Of a DNA stretch of 64,000 nt, positions 1-9,497 are shown piece by piece. The notes below the pieces were generated by a model, which was not told where the DNA came from, did no database searches, and saw nothing but the letters and a program-made list of their open reading frames with translations. Made by a program: the position numbers and the translations under genes. How positions within the stretch are numbered: the stretch's first letter is position 1; each line of letters begins with the position of its first letter. This DNA is from GWB1-37-8 sp964603935 (GTDB lineage: Bacteria > Patescibacteriota > Microgenomatia > Levybacterales > UBA12049), in the NCBI GenBank assembly GCA_964603935.1, contig CAZRWL010000002.1:24535-88534 (forward strand). The letters are read 5' to 3'.

Positions 1-7
1 TACGTTT

Positions 8-1651
8 CTAATTAGAATAAATATAGAAATTTCGAGTAATTTTTTTTAATTTATAGTTCGTTAAGATGTGTCTTCTTAGAACATTTAATTTTTTGTCTTC
101 AAAGTCTGCTTCTTTTTCTATCTCTCCTTTTCTCTGCAATAAAACTACCAAATTTTTGGTGTCATTCATATCCCGAATTACTCTTGCCTGATCTTCCAAT
201 CTGAACTTATAAAAGAAATTAAAGTATGATGCATTATTTTTTTCCGTCAAAAAGTTAAACAGCGGACAGTATGGAAAACAAAGCAACTTGGTATTTGCTG
301 AAGTTGTCTTGGTATAGCTTACAATAGATTCTAAATCTTTCTTTTGACTTGTCGGAATTCTAATATACTTAGCTTCTTTTACGTCAAGGTTGTCATACGC
401 TTCTCTCCTAAATCCTATTCCATACAGCTTACCGTAGGTCTGAATAAGGTAAAAAATTGATGGAAGAATAAATAAAGCTAAAGCAGTGACATTAATAAAA
501 GATAGTCGATATTTTTTAAATATCGGGATAAAACTAATAATAAGAGGTATATATAATGGGGATACAACGATAACAGTCGTATAATCTCTGCCAGAAAAAG
601 AGCTAGCTAAAAAAATGCTAAGTGCTGAAATAGAAGTAACTGTTATGTTTTTCTTATTCTCATCCTTAGACTTGAAGAAAAGAGCTAGCGAAACTATTGG
701 CGCTATGAAAAAAAATATAAAGTAATAAATTGATATGTCTTTGTAGAAAAAAAACACATAATTAATCCTGCTGGGGGCAATAAGAATGTATAGTCCAAAA
801 AAAGCAAAAAAGAACAACAATACATATGCCATTTTTTTTAAAGAGAATTTTTTCATATAGTTAACAGTGAATAAAACGAATGGAATAAACAGCAATGACG
901 TTAATATGAACGGCATTCTGTCATTTTTTACAGATGAAGCAAAGGAAAATAAATTATACCTTAACTCGTACAAAGAATTATTTAGGTAAAAGTATAGTAA
1001 AAAAATACTTAACAATAGTAAATTTCCCAACAAGAAATAAAATAAATTTTTAACCAAATATTTACGCTTTGTAAAGAAAAAAATTAAAACAAGAAATGTA
1101 AAGAAAAATATTCCTCCATAACTCTGTTTAAAAACAACAATAATAAAACTTACAAGTCCGGTTAAAAAGGAATAAGGCTTTAAACTGCTATCTTCTTTAA
1201 TTTTATTAAAAAGTAAAAATCCCGCCAAAATCAGTAGCAAAGCTTCTACGTTGTATGAAGCAAATCTTCTTTCTCCGGCATAAATAATTCCTAAAGATAA
1301 TAAAAAAACATAATTAAAATAGGTAGAAAACCTGAATAGCTTAGAGCTTAATATCAAAAGTAAGATTACACAAAAGACATAAAGAATTCTGTCTACAATC
1401 ATATAACTGCCAAATAGCTTCATTATTAAAGCCTGGAAATAAAATGCTCCGGGAGTAATTGCTAAAGAAAAATCTTTATAAGGAATTTCTCCTCTGCTTA
1501 TTTTTCCGGCAATATCTAGAAGAAATCCCTCGTCTCTATAATTTATGTTAAGATTGAAAATTTGCAACTGCAGCAACAAAAAAAATATGATTCCAACGGA
1601 AATCGGTGAAAGAAAAAAAATCCTGAGTCTTAAGGATTTTAAAAAATTCAT
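8..1651 (-). CDS. GT-C family membrane glycosyltransferase (PMT/ArnT-like)
   Basis: Polytopic membrane protein of about 547 aa with roughly a dozen hydrophobic segments. After the first segment there is an acidic Asp-Glu loop (YRDEGFLLDIAG), the usual place for the catalytic acid of GT-C enzymes that use polyprenyl-phosphate sugars. The soluble tail is short and basic. The longer reading to 1678 begins with TTG inside the upstream GT2 gene. I chose ATG 1651 because AAAGGA lies about 10 nt before it and it starts 2 nt after that gene's stop. Co-directional with the GT2 at 1653, so a surface-glycan role is likely. Donor and acceptor cannot be told. Confidence 0.7.
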   Translation of the reverse strand: MNFLKSLRLRIFFLSPISVGIIFFLLLQLQIFNLNINYRDEGFLLDIAGKISRGEIPYKDFSLAITPGAFYFQALIMKLFGSYMIVDRILYVFCVILLLILSSKLFRFSTYFNYVFLLSLGIIYAGERRFASYNVEALLLILAGFLLFNKIKEDSSLKPYSFLTGLVSFIIVVFKQSYGGIFFFTFLVLIFFFTKRKYLVKNLFYFLLGNLLLLSIFLLYFYLNNSLYELRYNLFSFASSVKNDRMPFILTSLLFIPFVLFTVNYMKKFSLKKMAYVLLFFFAFFGLYILIAPSRINYVFFFYKDISIYYFIFFFIAPIVSLALFFKSKDENKKNITVTSISALSIFLASSFSGRDYTTVIVVSPLYIPLIISFIPIFKKYRLSFINVTALALFILPSIFYLIQTYGKLYGIGFRREAYDNLDVKEAKYIRIPTSQKKDLESIVSYTKTTSANTKLLCFPYCPLFNFLTEKNNASYFNFFYKFRLEDQARVIRDMNDTKNLVVLLQRKGEIEKEADFEDKKLNVLRRHILTNYKLKKITRNFYIYSN

Positions 1652-1652
1652 G

Positions 1653-2579
1653 CTATAAGATTCCTTTAATTGTTCCAACCATCACCGCTATATCACTTGT
1701 AATCTGGATTAGTGGCAAAAATAAAAAAGCTCTCCAATCATTCACGTATTTAAAGTTTTTAGCTATAGACCATAAAATGTAAATAGTAACCATAAAATAT
1801 AGAATATTAAGTAATATATAAGATTTTAATATTAAAAAAAATAAAGTTAAAGTAACAAATAAAAAATATCGCAAAAATATAAATTTCACTTTAGGTCTCA
1901 AAATTCGGGATTCAGCATCTCCTTTTGCAAAACGGTAAAACATTGTAAAAGCGTCTTTAATATTAGTTCTTGGCAGCCAATAAACAATTGCATTTTTTAC
2001 AAATACAATGCTGGCATTTATTTTTTTTAGCCGTTTTGCAAAAACGTAATCTTCATTATGAGAATATCTCTCGTTAAATCTTCCAGCGTTTTCCCAAACA
2101 AATTTTCTAAAAGCCATAGACCTTGTTGCGGGAAGAAAATTATCAGCGTTGATTTTGTCCGGCATCACCAAAACATAAGGAATTAAACATTTTTCAAAAG
2201 TTGTTTTAGACAAACCTCTATAATATCCTGCTACAACATCCGTATTTTGTTTTTTAAAAGGCTCTGTTATATTTTTTATCCAGTCTTTATCCAAAATACA
2301 TCCTGCATCCGAACAAACAATAATCTCATTGCTTGCGTTTTTAATTGCCTCATTCCTGCCAACAGCCCTATTTCCTTTTTTAATAAGAAGTTTGAACCTT
2401 ACTCCGGTTTTCTTAATTCTTGATTTGTAATTCTTAATTACCTCAACCGTCGCATCGGTTGAGCCTCCATCAGCAATAACAATTTCGTCCGGCATCCTGG
2501 ATTGACTAAGCAGTGATTTCACAAAACGCCCTATGGTTGATTCCTCATTGAAAACAGTGGCTACAAAGGAAATTTCCAT
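1653..2579 (-). CDS. Family 2 glycosyltransferase with C-terminal membrane segments
   Basis: The N-terminus is a typical GT-A fold: EISFVATVFNEESTIGRFV, then VIADGGSTDAT, with CSDAGCILD as the DxD-type nucleotide-sugar site near residue 95. Hydrophobic segments near residues 232-265 anchor it to the membrane. Usual length for a membrane-tethered GT2 (308 aa). The start is supported by an extended -10 box (TGT TATAAT) 14 nt upstream and an AAGGA just before the ATG. Divergent from the GT2 at 2654. Probably adds a sugar to a lipid-linked or surface glycan; the substrate is unknown. Confidence 0.85.
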   Translation of the reverse strand: MEISFVATVFNEESTIGRFVKSLLSQSRMPDEIVIADGGSTDATVEVIKNYKSRIKKTGVRFKLLIKKGNRAVGRNEAIKNASNEIIVCSDAGCILDKDWIKNITEPFKKQNTDVVAGYYRGLSKTTFEKCLIPYVLVMPDKINADNFLPATRSMAFRKFVWENAGRFNERYSHNEDYVFAKRLKKINASIVFVKNAIVYWLPRTNIKDAFTMFYRFAKGDAESRILRPKVKFIFLRYFLFVTLTLFFLILKSYILLNILYFMVTIYILWSIAKNFKYVNDWRAFLFLPLIQITSDIAVMVGTIKGIL

Positions 2580-2593
2580 AACTATTCCTTGAT

Positions 2594-2602
2594 ATTATAA
2601 CA
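2594..2602 (-). promoter_or_regulatory. Extended -10 promoter of the GT2 at 2579
   Basis: Reads TGT TATAAT on the minus strand, 14 nt before the ATG. No good -35 is seen. It leaves a leader of about 7 nt holding AAGGA. Confidence 0.5.
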
Positions 2603-2634
2603 GCCTTAATCTTATTTTGTTTTAGCTCAATAAG

Positions 2635-2643
2635 TGATAAAAT
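2635..2643 (+). promoter_or_regulatory. Extended -10 promoter of the GT2 at 2654
   Basis: TGA TAAAAT with exactly 10 nt to the ATG at 2654, so the predicted leader is only about 4 nt. The -35 is weak. The same 10-nt spacing recurs at 5309, 15750, 49163 and 54096. Confidence 0.5.
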
Positions 2644-2653
2644 GCAATGAATA

Positions 2654-3553
2654 ATGAAACAGTTGGATTTATCAATTGTCATATGTAACTACAACACGAG
2701 AAACATTTTAAAAAATACACTTTCCTCTATATATGAATACTCAAAGACCATTACTTTTGAAATAATTATAGTCGATGACAGATCAACAGACGGGTCATCA
2801 GAAATGGTTAGAAACTATTTTCCCAAAGTTAGAGTTTGGAAAAATGCTAAAAATTTCGGCTATAGCAAGAGTTGCAACATAGGAACCAAGCTTGCCAAAG
2901 GCAAATACATTCTCCAATTAAATTCAGACGTAAATTTTACCAAAAATACCAACATAAAATTAGCTATAGAATTTATGAACAATAATCCAAATGCAGGTAT
3001 TTGCGGCTGCAAAATATTAAGGCGCGATGGCTCATTGGATTTGGCTTGTAGGCATGCTCTGCCAACCATAAAAAATTCTTTATTTCAACCTTTTAGTTTG
3101 TATAAATTACTTCCTAAAGTTAGATCGACAAACTACTACATGACATATCTTCCTGATGACCGAATTGCAAAAGTAGGAGGTTTAGGTGCGTTCATGATTG
3201 TAAGAAAAGATTTAATAAGAGACATAGGATATTTAGACGAAAAATTCTTTATTTATTGCGAAGATACTGATTATTGCTATAGAGCGATAAAAGCAGGATG
3301 GGATATATATTACTTTCCAAAAGTTGAAGTTGTACACATGCACGGAGGAACAACCAAGCAACTCAAAACAAAAGCTTTGTTGTTCTTCCATAAAGGAGTT
3401 TTCTTGTTCTATAGAAAACATTTCGCAAGCAAAAATTTTTTCTTATTAAATTTCATAGTTTACGCGGGAATCTCAATAAGATTAATTATATTTTTAACAG
3501 TAGAGCTGATAATGCATTTCAAGCAAAAAATTAGAAAAACTACAAATGACTGA
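2654..3553 (+). CDS. Family 2 glycosyltransferase (rhamnosyltransferase-like)
   Basis: 299 aa. DLSIVICNYNTRNIL and IIVDDRSTDGSSEMV mark the GT-A nucleotide-binding fold. LQLNSDVNF supplies the DxD-like metal site near residue 97, and FIYCEDTDYCYRAIKAGW near residue 195 is the ED(T/V)D acceptor-side motif of WbbL-like rhamnosyltransferases. A single hydrophobic segment lies near the C-terminus. Heads a plus-strand operon with the next three genes; the 3' end overlaps the next gene by 8 nt. Sugar specificity is a guess from the family. Confidence 0.85.
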   Translation: MKQLDLSIVICNYNTRNILKNTLSSIYEYSKTITFEIIIVDDRSTDGSSEMVRNYFPKVRVWKNAKNFGYSKSCNIGTKLAKGKYILQLNSDVNFTKNTNIKLAIEFMNNNPNAGICGCKILRRDGSLDLACRHALPTIKNSLFQPFSLYKLLPKVRSTNYYMTYLPDDRIAKVGGLGAFMIVRKDLIRDIGYLDEKFFIYCEDTDYCYRAIKAGWDIYYFPKVEVVHMHGGTTKQLKTKALLFFHKGVFLFYRKHFASKNFFLLNFIVYAGISIRLIIFLTVELIMHFKQKIRKTTND

Positions 3554-5297
3554 TCCATACAAAATGATATTTATTAATCTCATTGCCTCATTAGTATTGC
3601 TGTTATCATTATTTTCCTACAGATTCATATATCCCAAGAAAAATATAAATTTGCTATTACTTCTTGTATTAATTAGTCTAATTCCCCTAATAAGCGTATT
3701 GAGAAAAGGAACTTACGAGAGCGGGGACTTAACCATACACACTCAATTCCTGATGTCTTTTTATGAATCCCTTAGAGACGGTAATTTTATACCCCGCTGG
3801 AGCAGTCAAATAATTTATGGCTATGGTTACCCCCTCTTTATCTTCGCGTATCCTCTGCCCTATTATCTAGGATCATTTTTTCATTTTTTAGGCTTTAATT
3901 TTGTTGATAGTTTAAAAATTGTTTTGGCTTCATCCTTTATATTATCAGGCATAACAATGTACCTATTCATAAAAGAAGAGTTAAAAAATAAACTCTCAGC
4001 ATTTGTTGCAGCGTTAACCTATATTTTCGCGCCTTACCACCTCATTGATTTACATTTTAGAGCAGCAATTGGAGAAGTAATAGCTTTTTCTATTCTTCCT
4101 CTTTGTTTTTTTACAATAAAGAAGATTTCAAATCACTTATCCCTAAAATGGTTTTCATTATCCGCAACAAGCTTCGCACTTCTTATCCTCTCTCATCAAG
4201 CTATTTCATTAACGCTTTTACCTTTTATTGTTATTTATTGCATTTATTTATGGGCTATTAAAAACAGGAAAAAATTTAAAGATATTTTTTATCCAATTTT
4301 TTCTATTGTTTTTGGAATTCTTTTATCCTCTTTTTATTGGCTGCCTGTAATACTAGAGTCGAAATACATTAATTTATTAACTAACGGAACAATATCATTT
4401 ATTAAGCTCAATGAAATTGTTTATTCTCCATGGAAAGCGGGGCTTTTATTTCAAGGACCACACGGAGAATTATCTTTCATGCTTGGTTATGCCCAGTGGA
4501 TTATTATAGTTTTTTCTGTAATTTTATTGCTTAAAAATAAAATTAATCCTGACAAAAGAACATTGTACTTAATTTCTCTAATTTCTTTTTCCATCCTGCT
4601 TGCTATGACTCAGTCTTTTTCCAAACCAATATGGATGAGCATTCCCCTTCTTAGGGGGTTTCAATATTCATTCAGAATGCTCCTGTTAACTTCTTTTTTT
4701 GTTTCGATAATTGCAGGCATAACAGTAAAAAATATTTCCAATAGGTTATTTCTTATTGCATTATGCTTCTTAATAATATTTTCAACTGTTCTCAATTGGG
4801 GGAACAGAAAAACTCTTCCCCAGTTAGACGAGGTCGCTATTCAACTCAACTTTCCAAATTCAATAACAAAATTAGGCGAAGGCACAACCATTTGGGTCGA
4901 CTCTAATAAATTTTCTTCAAATCAAAGAACTGTTCCTCATATAATTACTCTTCAAGGTAAAGCCGAAATTATTGAAAAACAGAGAAGTTCCGTAAGACAC
5001 GAATATTTAATTAAAGTTTTTTCTCGAAACACTCAATTCAAAGAAAATACTTTATATTTTCCGGGCTGGAATGTAAAAGTTGACAATCAATATTACCCTA
5101 TTAATTTTACTTCCAAATTATCACCGGGAATAATAAATTTTACTCTGAATGAAGGAGTATACAAGGTAGAAATAATTTTTGTGAATACGCAAGTCAGATT
5201 TTTTTCGAATCTATTGAGCAGTTTCTCGTTCTTCACCTTAGCGCTACTATCCTTAATCTTTCTGTTTAGGAAAAGGCGTAAAAATATTCTGGTATAA
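3546..5297 (+). CDS. PTPS-related/YfhO-like multispanning membrane protein
   Basis: 583 aa with about twelve membrane segments and a final soluble beta-rich region (about 430-550) before a last membrane helix. After the first helices comes ESGDLTIHTQFLMSF with a conserved acidic loop, then WSSQIIYGYGYPLF, a pattern I associate with the PTPS-related membrane family (PF10131), a GT-C-like group of putative glycan transferases. The start overlaps the upstream GT2 stop, so translation is probably coupled. The final membrane helix and basic tail suggest surface orientation of the beta-rich part. Family assignment is from memory of the pattern. Confidence 0.6.
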   Translation: MTDPYKMIFINLIASLVLLLSLFSYRFIYPKKNINLLLLLVLISLIPLISVLRKGTYESGDLTIHTQFLMSFYESLRDGNFIPRWSSQIIYGYGYPLFIFAYPLPYYLGSFFHFLGFNFVDSLKIVLASSFILSGITMYLFIKEELKNKLSAFVAALTYIFAPYHLIDLHFRAAIGEVIAFSILPLCFFTIKKISNHLSLKWFSLSATSFALLILSHQAISLTLLPFIVIYCIYLWAIKNRKKFKDIFYPIFSIVFGILLSSFYWLPVILESKYINLLTNGTISFIKLNEIVYSPWKAGLLFQGPHGELSFMLGYAQWIIIVFSVILLLKNKINPDKRTLYLISLISFSILLAMTQSFSKPIWMSIPLLRGFQYSFRMLLLTSFFVSIIAGITVKNISNRLFLIALCFLIIFSTVLNWGNRKTLPQLDEVAIQLNFPNSITKLGEGTTIWVDSNKFSSNQRTVPHIITLQGKAEIIEKQRSSVRHEYLIKVFSRNTQFKENTLYFPGWNVKVDNQYYPINFTSKLSPGIINFTLNEGVYKVEIIFVNTQVRFFSNLLSSFSFFTLALLSLIFLFRKRRKNILV

Positions 5298-5298
5298 T
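5290..5298 (+). promoter_or_regulatory. Extended -10 promoter before the methyltransferase at 5309
   Basis: TGG TATAAT at the very end of the preceding gene, with 10 nt to the ATG at 5309 (leader about 4 nt). The same TGGTATAAT string precedes rplU (11571) and the GT4 at 49163. Confidence 0.55.
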
Positions 5299-5308
5299 CC
5301 AATCATCT

Positions 5309-6139
5309 ATGGCAAGAGTAAACCCTAAAATTTATGATAAAGAATACTACCTAAACATATGTCTTGGATCTGCTGAATTTAAAAAAAATAAGGGTAAATA
5401 TATACATCCAACTTGGGAAAATTATTTAAAAGACCTGCCAATAAATAAAGATTCTAAAATACTTGATGTTGGATGCGGCAGAGGGGATATCGCAATTCAT
5501 CTAGCCAAAAAAGCAAAGCTTGTTATCGGAATCGACTACTCTAAAGATGGGATATCCATAGCAAATAAAATAAGAGAAGGACTTGATAAATCCATACAAA
5601 AGAAAACTAAATTCAAGATAATGGACATAAAAAAAATATATTTCCCCAATAATTACTTTGATACTGTAATTTGCATAGATGTTCTTGAACATTTATATAA
5701 AACAGAAGCTGAAAAAGCCATGCAAGAAATTTCAAGGGTGCTCAAGAAAAATGGAACCCTTTTTGTTCATACAGGGCCAAATAAAATTTTATATGACATA
5801 GTTTATAAATGGTATGTTCTGCCACTAAACAGACTTCTTACAAAACTTGATCAAATATTTAAAAGAAGAAAATATAACCCCCTTCCAAGCGATCCCCGAA
5901 TTCCAATTGAAAAGATACAGCATGTCAACGAACCAACATACTTCTATCTTAAAAAACTGTTTAAAAAACATAACTTTGAAGGAAAACTACAAGTTAAGAT
6001 AGGATATTTAAAGCCTGTAAGAAGCCTGAGAACTCATATTTACAATGCAATAATCGCCATGTACCCATTGTCTAAAATCTACCCTCTAAATACTCTTTTT
6101 GGATGGGCTTTTATTGCTGAACTAAAAAAATCCAAATGA
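5309..6139 (+). CDS. Class I SAM-dependent methyltransferase
   Basis: 276 aa. Motif I is ILDVGCGRGDIA (near residue 51), followed by the acidic GIDYSKDGI (motif post-I) and VICIDVLEHL (motif II). The C-terminal part is basic and less conserved, as in methyltransferases acting on glycans or lipids. It has its own extended -10 box 10 nt before the ATG but is also in the GT2 operon. The stop overlaps the next start by 4 nt. Target is unknown; context points to surface-glycan methylation. Confidence 0.8.
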   Translation: MARVNPKIYDKEYYLNICLGSAEFKKNKGKYIHPTWENYLKDLPINKDSKILDVGCGRGDIAIHLAKKAKLVIGIDYSKDGISIANKIREGLDKSIQKKTKFKIMDIKKIYFPNNYFDTVICIDVLEHLYKTEAEKAMQEISRVLKKNGTLFVHTGPNKILYDIVYKWYVLPLNRLLTKLDQIFKRRKYNPLPSDPRIPIEKIQHVNEPTYFYLKKLFKKHNFEGKLQVKIGYLKPVRSLRTHIYNAIIAMYPLSKIYPLNTLFGWAFIAELKKSK

Positions 6140-7176
6140 CAAACAGAAAAGTTCTTAAAGAGATGATAGCGGAACTAAAAAAAGCTCCTCCGATTTATCA
6201 TCCATCTGATTTTTGGATAAAGCTAAACAAATTACACAACAGGCAGCTGCTATATGCCGGCTTTAATAATTTTAAAAGATCCATTATTGTACATTATTTT
6301 AATTGGAAAATTTTGCGTATCATCAGGGATCAATTTCTACCCATGTTTTCGGAGCTTGCTAAAGGAAATTTTAAACCTATATTAAGCAGCACATTTAATA
6401 ATCCCAAATCGAAATTCCGTCCCTACACAACATCTTTTAATCCCATATCCGCATTCATATATAAAGTTCATGTATCTGCTTTAAAAGATTATGTTTATCG
6501 CAAAGATAAGCTAAAATTATTGGACCGCCTTACCGAACCTCCCATTGGCAACCCTTTTCTTGTTATTTATAATAATAAGGAAATTTCTCAGGATTTATCT
6601 AACTCCGTGCACGAATTTTATAGCATAACAGAAAAAGTGCACATGCAAAAAATAAGGAATATAGCAGAAATAGGCGCCGGATACGGCAGATTGGCATATG
6701 TATTCTTAAACGCACAGCCTAAAGCTTCGTACTGCATCATCGATATTCCCCCTGCCCTCTTCATAGCTCAAGAATACCTTTCAAGAATATTTCCAAAAGA
6801 GAAAATTTTCCGCTTCAGACCATTCTCATCATTTAAGGAAATAAAAGAAGAGTTTGAAGCATCCCGAATTAAATTTATCATGGCCCATCAAATAGAGCTT
6901 TTGCCAGATAAATATTTCGACCTTATGATCACAATCAGCTCACTACACGAAATGACCAGGGAACAAATTAGAAATTATCTTAATCAGGTCAACCGCTTAA
7001 GCAATGGATATTTTTATACCAAACAATGGATAATATCTTACGCAAAAGATAATTTCAGAATAAGAGAAAACGAATATCCGATACCTAAAAACTGGTCTGC
7101 AGTTTATAAGCATAGACATCCTATTCAAAGATTTTTTTTTGAAGCGCTTTACAAAATAAATAAGACAAAGTTATAA
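6136..7176 (+). CDS. Putative sugar O-methyltransferase
   Basis: 346 aa. A long N-terminal helical region is followed by IAEIGAGYGRLAYV (SAM motif I near residue 176), IIDIPPAL (acidic post-I) and ISSLHEMTREQI. The IDIPPAL pattern resembles the 'putative sugar O-methyltransferase' group found in lipopolysaccharide and capsule loci. Overlaps the upstream methyltransferase (ATGA) and converges with the C-methyltransferase gene at 7171, the two ends overlapping by 6 nt. Substrate is inferred from family and context only. Confidence 0.65.
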   Translation: MTNRKVLKEMIAELKKAPPIYHPSDFWIKLNKLHNRQLLYAGFNNFKRSIIVHYFNWKILRIIRDQFLPMFSELAKGNFKPILSSTFNNPKSKFRPYTTSFNPISAFIYKVHVSALKDYVYRKDKLKLLDRLTEPPIGNPFLVIYNNKEISQDLSNSVHEFYSITEKVHMQKIRNIAEIGAGYGRLAYVFLNAQPKASYCIIDIPPALFIAQEYLSRIFPKEKIFRFRPFSSFKEIKEEFEASRIKFIMAHQIELLPDKYFDLMITISSLHEMTREQIRNYLNQVNRLSNGYFYTKQWIISYAKDNFRIRENEYPIPKNWSAVYKHRHPIQRFFFEALYKINKTKL

Positions 7177-8400
7177 AATTTTTAATCGGGGAAAGGGTAC
7201 AATAATTTTAGCATTCGGCTTTTTTAGATTTTTAATCTTTTTCATTATTGCATCTTTGTATGTCCATGCAAGAAGAACGAAATAATCAACGCTGTTATCG
7301 CTCTTGAGCTTATCCTCGGAAGTTATTGGAATATGAACGCCCGGCATAAACCTGTTTTGTTTGTAAGAAGTTGAATCCGTTATGTATGAGATAACCGTAT
7401 GATCAATTCCCGTAAAGTTTAACAATATTACGCTTTTTGCAGGTGCGCCAATCCCAATTATCGTCTTGTTTTCTTTTCTTAAGCTAACAAGCATATTCCT
7501 AAAATCTTTTTTAAATTTAAGTGCGCTGAAAACAAAATTTTCATATGCTTTTGCCTTATTTATCTTCATATCTTTTTCTTTTTTAAGAATATTTAGCAGT
7601 CTTTTTGCCTTAACCTTAACGCTGTCTCTATTTTTCACAAAAACTCTGATAGATCCCCCATGATTGTCTATTTCTTGCGCGTCATATATCTCTAAATCGT
7701 TTGACATAAAAAGGTGTTCCAGGGAAGTTAAAGAAAAATATGAGTAATGCTCATGATAAATAGAATCAAAAGTTTTTTTCGATATCATTTTCGGCAAATA
7801 CCCAACTTCCATAACAAATGAGCCATTCCTACTAAGCAGGTTTTTAACCCCTTTTACAAAATCATGAAGATCGATAATCTGAGCTAAGGTATTTGTAGCC
7901 GTTATCAAATCAAAACTCCCTTTATTCTTAAGTATATTTCTAGAAAGTTTTTCTGTAAAAAAATCAGAAACAACTTCTATGCCCTCTTTCTTAGTTTGCT
8001 CCATTATATTTTTTGCAGGATCAACACCTAGAACATTTACTCCTTCTTTTTTTAGAAAAGACAGCATTGTGCCATCATTACATCCTATATCTAATACTCT
8101 TGATTTATCATTAAGTTCAAACTTTGCTTTACAAATTTTAGCCAATGATTGCAAATGCTCTTTGAGAGGCATCGAGGTTGAAGATATGTAATGATATGTG
8201 GAAAATAACTTATCTGCATTAACTATCGTATCTATTTGACCTAATCCGCAATTTTCACAAATACAAAAATTCAAGGGATATTTCTTCTCTTTTTTAGCTA
8301 ATTCCTCTAAAGAGAGATAGTAATTAACCGCGGGAAATTTACCCAGCGACAAGACACTAATTATTTTAGACTTACAAATTCTACAATTTTCAACTTTCAT
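7171..8400 (-). CDS. Zinc-ribbon class I methyltransferase (sugar C-methyltransferase type)
   Basis: About 409 aa in three parts. The N-terminal zinc site CRICKSK...CENCGLGQ matches Methyltransf_13. The middle is a SAM domain with VLDIGCNDGTML near residue 101. The C-terminal part, containing GIGAPAKSVILLN, matches the Methyltransf_14 domain. This trio is typical of NDP-hexose C-methyltransferases (TylCIII/EryBIII type) and related proteins. ATG 8400 overlaps the stop of the upstream GT4 by 4 nt (ATGA) and is preferred to the TTG at 8406. It would make a branched or C-methylated deoxysugar; precise substrate unknown. Confidence 0.75.
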   Translation of the reverse strand: MKVENCRICKSKIISVLSLGKFPAVNYYLSLEELAKKEKKYPLNFCICENCGLGQIDTIVNADKLFSTYHYISSTSMPLKEHLQSLAKICKAKFELNDKSRVLDIGCNDGTMLSFLKKEGVNVLGVDPAKNIMEQTKKEGIEVVSDFFTEKLSRNILKNKGSFDLITATNTLAQIIDLHDFVKGVKNLLSRNGSFVMEVGYLPKMISKKTFDSIYHEHYSYFSLTSLEHLFMSNDLEIYDAQEIDNHGGSIRVFVKNRDSVKVKAKRLLNILKKEKDMKINKAKAYENFVFSALKFKKDFRNMLVSLRKENKTIIGIGAPAKSVILLNFTGIDHTVISYITDSTSYKQNRFMPGVHIPITSEDKLKSDNSVDYFVLLAWTYKDAIMKKIKNLKKPNAKIIVPFPRLKIL

Positions 8401-9413
8401 ATCCAAAGCTTTAAGTACATATCAGTCACTTCATCCCAAGTATATTTTTTAACCCAAGCATAAGCATTATTAATCATTTCATTCTTCTCTTTTGGATGTT
8501 TTAAAAAATAAAAAACCGATTCTGCAAGCTCACTCTCTAAGCCAAAAATATTAATAAATCTAGAAAAGGGTGCCATTCTTAAATAATCTTCTTTCAAGGG
8601 ATTATCGTAAACTGCAAAGACAAGCCTTCCGGCAGCCATTGCCTCCAGAATTGATAAATATCTGGACACAAACGCAAAATTATATTTAGAAAAATACTTT
8701 TCCGGTCTGCTCTGAAAACCTAAAACTTCAAAATTTTTTTCAAGTTCTTTTCTAAATTTTCCATCGCCTATTATTTTGAACTCAAAATCCGATATTTTTT
8801 TTCTTATTAACTTAACTGCGTCGGCGTAAGTTTTTATCCCGGTCTGCTCATCCAACCTGCCAATAAAAACTGCTGAGTTCTCATTTTTAATTTTTGACTT
8901 TTGATTTTTAATTTCGCCTACGCCGCCATAGGTAACATAGGCAGGCTTTGTTTTGTACCATTTGCTAATAAACTGCCCCACACAGATATTGCCATTAGAC
9001 AGTCTCTCGGATAATTTATGCATAAAAACATGTTTTGATTTCAAAGGATAATCTTCGTAACCATGAAAAGTCGTATATGCTTTTTTAAATGGAAATAAAA
9101 ACCTAAAGGGCAAATACCAGAAGAAAACATCATGACAATGAACGATATCTGTTTTTTTAATTAAATCTATATTTTTAAGCAACCAAAACCAAATCCTAAA
9201 TTTCTTAAACCAATTGTTTCCTCCAACCGGAATTCTATAAACATCAATTCCGTCAATATTCTCTTCTCCTGGAACAGCTTCGACCAACAATTCCTCCGTA
9301 ATTATTTTTACCTTGTGTCCTTTCGAAATCAACCTTCTAGATATCTCCAAAACATGCTTTTCAACTCCGCCAATGTGGGGATAAAACAAACGGGAAAAGA
9401 ATAAAATATTCAC
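8397..9413 (-). CDS. Family 4 glycosyltransferase, GTG start abutting tRNA-Val
   Basis: 338 aa GT-B enzyme. The N-terminus NILFFSRLFYPHIGGVEKHV is diagnostic of GT4. The donor-binding half has AVFIGRLDEQTG and FAFVSRYLSILEAMAAGR, the E(x7)E-type region. The only sensible start is GTG 9413, two bases after the tRNA-Val 3' end, so tRNA 3' processing would release a leaderless mRNA. The interdomain linker (about residues 171-181, KNQKSKIKNEN) is encoded by a 7-nt repeat array (8883-8914). The linker is dispensable-looking; the catalytic halves are intact. Confidence 0.85.
   Translation of the reverse strand: MNILFFSRLFYPHIGGVEKHVLEISRRLISKGHKVKIITEELLVEAVPGEENIDGIDVYRIPVGGNNWFKKFRIWFWLLKNIDLIKKTDIVHCHDVFFWYLPFRFLFPFKKAYTTFHGYEDYPLKSKHVFMHKLSERLSNGNICVGQFISKWYKTKPAYVTYGGVGEIKNQKSKIKNENSAVFIGRLDEQTGIKTYADAVKLIRKKISDFEFKIIGDGKFRKELEKNFEVLGFQSRPEKYFSKYNFAFVSRYLSILEAMAAGRLVFAVYDNPLKEDYLRMAPFSRFINIFGLESELAESVFYFLKHPKEKNEMINNAYAWVKKYTWDEVTDMYLKLWI
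8883..8914. repeat. 7-nt minisatellite inside the GT4 linker
   Basis: Four heptamers of the ATTTTTA/ATTTTTG/ACTTTTG type plus a partial unit, read in frame as a Lys/Asn-rich linker between the two Rossmann domains of the GT4 at 8397. Confidence 0.75.
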
Positions 9414-9415
9414 AG

Positions 9416-9487
9416 TGGACCCGAGAGGACTCGAACCTCTGACTTCTTCAATGTGAATGAAGCGTTCTACCGCTGAACCACGGGTCC
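9416..9487 (-). tRNA. tRNA-Val (anticodon CAC)
   Basis: A 72-nt cloverleaf. The acceptor stem is GGACCCG with CGGGTCC, the D stem GTTC/GAAC with AGCGGTA loop, the anticodon stem CTTCA/TGAAG around TTCACAT (anticodon CAC, reading GUG), and the T arm AGAGG-TTCGAGT-CCTCT. The discriminator is A. CCA is not encoded; the next bases are CT and then the GTG start of the GT4 gene. Confidence 0.95.
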
Positions 9488-9497
9488 AAACACTATC